From the NCBI GenBank assembly GCA_903832625.1, contig CAILCI010000021.1, positions 1 through 64,000 of the forward strand: a stretch of DNA of 64,000 bases, given 5' to 3'. The notes beneath the pieces were generated by a model. That model was not told where the DNA came from. It did not search any database and was given only the letters and a program-made list of their open reading frames with translations. Made by a program: the position numbers and the translations under genes. This stretch comes from an uncultured Burkholderiales bacterium (GTDB taxonomy: Bacteria; Pseudomonadota; Gammaproteobacteria; Burkholderiales; Burkholderiaceae_C). Of the stretch, positions 60,742 through 64,000 are shown in pieces (positions within the stretch are counted from its first letter, which is position 1; the number at the start of each line of letters is the position of its first letter).

Positions 60742-62280
60742 TCAGCCTTGAGCCGCCACCCGGTCAGACTTGCTTTGCAGCTTGTTCAAGGCGCTGAGAT
60801 AGGCTTTTGCAGATGCAACCACGATGTCCGGGTCTGAACCGACGCCGTTGACCACACGACCGCTGTTTTGCAAGCGCACCGTCACCTCACCCTGACTTTC
60901 AGTCGATCCGCTGATGGCGTTGACCGAGTAAAGCACCATTTCCGCCCCACTTTTGGCGTGCGATTCAATGGCTTTGAGCGATGCGTCCACGGGTCCGTTG
61001 CCGTCTGACTCGCCGAGCACTTCCTTGCCGGCCACGGTGAACACAACGCTGGCGAAGGGACGTTCGCCAGTTTCGCTGTGTTGCTTCAAGGAGACAAAAG
61101 CGTATTGCTCGTTGTCGTTGACCACGCTTTCTTCGCTGACCAAGGCCAAGATGTCTTCGTCAAAAATCTCGCTTTTACGATCGGCCAATTCTTTGAAACG
61201 GGCAAATGCGGCATTGATGTCGGCCTCGCTTTGCATCTCTACGCCCAAATCTTGCAAGCGTTGTTTGAAAGCGTTGCGGCCACTCAACTTGCCCAAGACA
61301 ATTTTGTTGGCGCTCCAGCCCACATCTTCGGCACGCATGATTTCGTAAGTGTCACGCGCTTTGAGCACGCCGTCTTGGTGAATGCCCGAGGCGTGAGCAA
61401 ACGCATTGGCGCCCACCACGGCCTTGTTGGGTTGCACCACAAAACCCGTGGTTTGGCTGACCATGCGGCTGGCGGGCACGATTTGACGGGTGTCGATGCC
61501 TAAATCGAGATTGAAATAGTCTTTGCGGGTTTTGACCGCCATGACAATTTCTTCCAGCGAACAATTGCCCGCCCGCTCGCCCAAGCCGTTGATGGTGCAT
61601 TCAACCTGACGTGCGCCGCCAATCTTCACGCCCGCCAAAGAGTTGGCAACGGCCATGCCCAAATCGTTGTGGCAATGCACCGACCAAATGGCTTTGTCCG
61701 AGTTGGGAATGCGCTCGCGCAAGGTTTTGATGAAGTTGCCATACAACTCAGGCACGGCGTAGCCCACGGTGTCGGGCACGTTGATGGTGCTGGCGCCCTC
61801 GGCAATCACAGCCTCCAAGACGCGACACAAAAAGTCCATGTCTGAGCGGTAGCCGTCTTCAGGGCTGAACTCGATGTCGCCCATCAAATTGCGGGCAAAG
61901 CGCACCGAGAGTTTGGCTTGCTCAAACACCTGCTCGGGCGTCATGCGCAGCTTTTTCTCCATGTGCAAAGCGCTGGTGGCCAAAAACAAGTGCAAGCGGC
62001 CATTGGCAGCGGGCGCGAGCGCCTCGGCAGCGCGAGCAATATCGCGGTCATTGGCGCGCGCCAGCGAACACACGGTGGAGTCTTTGATGACGGAAGCAAT
62101 CGATTTGACGCAATCGAAGTCGCCATTGGAGCTGGCGGCAAAACCAGCCTCGATCACATCGACTTTCAGGCGCTCCAATTGACGGGCAATGCGCAGCTTT
62201 TCGTCGCGCGTCATCGAGGCGCCGGGCGACTGTTCGCCGTCACGCAATGTGGTGTCAAAAATGATGAGCTTGTCAGTCAT
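60742..62280 (-). CDS. leuA: 2-isopropylmalate synthase
   Basis: A 512-residue enzyme with the N-terminal metal site [17 protein letters not shown], the HxH motif in [32 protein letters not shown], and a C-terminal LeuA dimer/regulatory domain (about 385-500) for leucine feedback inhibition. It condenses acetyl-CoA with 2-oxoisovalerate, the first committed step of leucine synthesis. AAGGAG 8 bases before the ATG at 62280 fixes the start; a longer frame begins inside the attenuator. Expression appears to be controlled by the leucine attenuator upstream. Confidence 0.95.
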   Translation of the reverse strand: MTDKLIIFDTTLRDGEQSPGASMTRDEKLRIARQLERLKVDVIEAGFAASSNGDFDCVKSIASVIKDSTVCSLARANDRDIARAAEALAPAANGRLHLFLATSALHMEKKLRMTPEQVFEQAKLSVRFARNLMGDIEFSPEDGYRSDMDFLCRVLEAVIAEGASTINVPDTVGYAVPELYGNFIKTLRERIPNSDKAIWSVHCHNDLGMAVANSLAGVKIGGARQVECTINGLGERAGNCSLEEIVMAVKTRKDYFNLDLGIDTRQIVPASRMVSQTTGFVVQPNKAVVGANAFAHASGIHQDGVLKARDTYEIMRAEDVGWSANKIVLGKLSGRNAFKQRLQDLGVEMQSEADINAAFARFKELADRKSEIFDEDILALVSEESVVNDNEQYAFVSLKQHSETGERPFASVVFTVAGKEVLGESDGNGPVDASLKAIESHAKSGAEMVLYSVNAISGSTESQGEVTVRLQNSGRVVNGVGSDPDIVVASAKAYLSALNKLQSKSDRVAAQG

Positions 62281-62332
62281 GGTGAGAACTCCTTGAATCT
62301 TGAAAAACCTGCAACGTTTGTGGTGAAGCCCC

Positions 62333-62407
62333 AAAGCAAAAGGCCCGCTGCAAGTGCATACGGGCCTTGTTTGGAATCACGCGTGCGCTACCAACTCCGC
62401 CCGTTGG
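62333..62407 (-). promoter_or_regulatory. Leucine attenuator of leuA (pause hairpin, antiterminator, terminator)
   Basis: Read on the minus strand, three alternative structures can be drawn. Pause hairpin: CCAAC (62407-62403) with GTTGG (62395-62391). Antiterminator: CGGGC (62403-62399) with GCCCG (62365-62361), extended by TTGG (62394-62391) with CCAA (62374-62371). Terminator: AAGGCCCG (62368-62361) with CGGGCCTT (62347-62340), followed by the T-rich tail to 62333. The antiterminator and terminator compete for the same GCCCG. The pause hairpin lies inside the leader peptide gene, just after its leucine codons. This is the classical ribosome-mediated attenuation layout. Confidence 0.8.
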
Positions 62408-62444
62408 GGGATAGAAGCAGTAGGGGCAGCGCAAAAAATGTCAT
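62388..62444 (-). CDS. leuL: Leucine-rich leader peptide of leuA
   Basis: An 18-codon frame reads MTFFALPLLLLSPNGRSW followed by TAG. Five of the six codons 6-11 are leucine (CTG, CTA, CTG, CTT, CTA), including two rarely used CTA codons. It ends 20 bases before the terminator stem and 107 bases before the leuA ATG. No strong ribosome binding site is seen before its ATG. Ribosomes stalled at these codons when Leu-tRNA is scarce would free the antiterminator. Confidence 0.75.
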   Translation of the reverse strand: MTFFALPLLLLSPNGRSW

Positions 62445-62479
62445 GGGTGGAATTTAGCACAAAATTCATTAACCCCATT

Positions 62480-63283
62480 TTATTTGTGTAAACCTTGTTC
62501 ATCGGGCTCATCGGTCGAGGTGCTGATGACGCTGGTCTGCAAACCTTTGGCGCGCCGCCAAGCGTACAAAAAGTAGCCACTGAAGCCGTAGACAGCAAAG
62601 ACAATCATCAGCATGAAATGCGGCTCGATGTTGATCGCGGCAATCACCAACACCAACAACACAATCACCGCAAACGGCACGCTGCGCTTCATTTGCAAGT
62701 CTTTGAAGCTGTAAAACGGCAAGTTGGTGACCATGGTCAAGCCCGCGTACAAGCACAGGGCGAACATGAACCACACCACATCTGAGCCCACATAGCCCAT
62801 GTCGTTGACCAACCAAATAAAGCCCACCACCAAAGCCGCCGCAGCGGGTGACGGCAAACCTTGAAAGAAGCGCCTGTCCACCACTGCCGTATTGACGTTG
62901 AAACGCGCCAAACGCAGCGCTGCGCAGGCGCAATACACAAAAGCGGCTACCCAACCCCAGCGGCCAATGCCTTTGAGCGCCCATTCGTAGGAAATCAAAG
63001 CCGGCGCTGCGCCAAACGAGACCATATCGGCCAGCGAATCCATTTGCTCGCCAAAGGCGCTTTGGGTGTTGGTCATGCGTGCCACGCGGCCATCCAAGCT
63101 GTCGAGCACCATGGCGCAAAAAATACCAATTGCCGCCATGTCAAAGCGGTCATTCATGGCCATGACGATGGCGTAAAAACCACCAAACAATGCAGCCAAG
63201 GTGAACAAATTGGGCAAGACATAAATGCCCTTGCGCGGTTTGTGAGGCGTGTGATCCTCAATACCGTCGTGAATGTCTGACAT
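62480..63283 (-). CDS. pssA: CDP-diacylglycerol--serine O-phosphatidyltransferase
   Basis: The 267-residue membrane protein has the CDP-alcohol phosphotransferase motif DSLDGRVARMTNTQSAFGEQ continuing to MDSLAD, with all conserved Asp and Gly residues, and about seven hydrophobic segments. It makes phosphatidylserine, the precursor of phosphatidylethanolamine. The ATG at 63283 has TTGGAG 7 bases upstream and is preferred over a start seven codons earlier. Its position between ilvC and leuA is common in betaproteobacteria. Confidence 0.93.
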   Translation of the reverse strand: MSDIHDGIEDHTPHKPRKGIYVLPNLFTLAALFGGFYAIVMAMNDRFDMAAIGIFCAMVLDSLDGRVARMTNTQSAFGEQMDSLADMVSFGAAPALISYEWALKGIGRWGWVAAFVYCACAALRLARFNVNTAVVDRRFFQGLPSPAAAALVVGFIWLVNDMGYVGSDVVWFMFALCLYAGLTMVTNLPFYSFKDLQMKRSVPFAVIVLLVLVIAAINIEPHFMLMIVFAVYGFSGYFLYAWRRAKGLQTSVISTSTDEPDEQGLHK

Positions 63284-63345
63284 GCAGTAACTCCAAAAAA
63301 CCAAGCCTCAAGTGTAGTCGGGCTGGGCGGGGAACTCAGAAACAC

Positions 63346-63369
63346 CAAAGGCCACCGAGGTGGCCTTTG
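63346..63369 (-). terminator. Hairpin after ilvC
   Basis: CAAAGGCCAC (63346-63355) pairs perfectly with GTGGCCTTTG (63360-63369) around a 4-base loop, 20 bases after the ilvC stop. The T-run on the minus strand is poor, so termination may be partial and let transcription continue into pssA and leuA. Confidence 0.55.
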
Positions 63370-63389
63370 AGTGCAATCCAGCGCGTGGC

Positions 63390-64000
<611 letters not shown>

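Overview
The window looks like a chromosomal segment of a betaproteobacterium, most likely Burkholderiales/Comamonadaceae (Limnohabitans, Rhodoferax or Comamonas relatives). This is inferred from the mobA/mobR pair resembling that of Comamonas, the several Bug-type (TctC) binding proteins without membrane partners, the ilvC-pssA-leuA gene order, and moderate GC with dense, short-gapped operons. No insertion sequence, prophage, CRISPR array or rRNA was seen. There are two tRNA genes (Asn-GTT, Lys-CTT).

Layout. 1-1.8 kb: tRNA-Asn and a fused osmoprotectant binding protein/permease lacking an ATPase. 1.8-4.3 kb: 3-hydroxybenzoate 4-monooxygenase (mobA) and its divergent MarR regulator, with face-to-face promoters sharing a -35 region. 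4.3-9.4 kb: GH3 glycosidase and glucarate dehydratase behind a promoter with a LacI-type palindrome, the LacI regulator, then tRNA-Lys. 9.5-21.4 kb (minus strand): a twelve-gene GntR-led operon with L-threonate dehydrogenase, a TRAP transporter and OtnK/OtnC/OtnI (threonate to DHAP), extended by an aldehyde dehydrogenase, a second beta-hydroxyacid dehydrogenase, a CoA-transferase and a Bug protein. 21.6-29.9 kb (plus strand): a catabolic cluster of three Bug proteins, an exported amidohydrolase, an intradiol dioxygenase of hydroxyquinol type, an SDR, a beta-keto acid cleavage enzyme (BKACE), an MDR reductase and a cupin.

29.9-34.8 kb (minus): a small secreted protein, then egtB-egtD (ergothioneine core) coupled to a DUF427 protein and an Fe-S uracil-DNA-glycosylase-like protein, preceded by a GST and a HAD dehalogenase. 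34.9-44.4 kb (minus): IorA/IorB-type molybdenum hydroxylase, GMC alcohol dehydrogenase, AidB-like flavoprotein, acyl-CoA ligase, TetR regulator and acyl-CoA dehydrogenase; divergently at 44.5-48.8 kb thiolase, FadJ-like enzyme and a fatty acid hydroxylase/sterol desaturase-family protein. Together these could take an alcohol through aldehyde, acid and acyl-CoA into beta-oxidation. 49-52.3 kb: SulP anion transporter and another acyl-CoA synthetase.

52.3-55 kb: an SOS operon umuD-cho-umuC with a perfect LexA box. 55.1-57.1 kb: an AT-rich membrane protein of unknown function, bactofilin and M23 peptidase. 57.3-59.6 kb: the two N-end-rule aminoacyl-transferases (aat, bpt) and an IclR regulator. 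59.7-64 kb: PBP7-like peptidase, leuA, pssA and the 3' part of ilvC. Between pssA and leuA lies what appears to be a complete leucine attenuator: an 18-residue leader peptide with five Leu codons in six, a pause hairpin, an antiterminator and a terminator. This is the most clear-cut regulatory find in the window.
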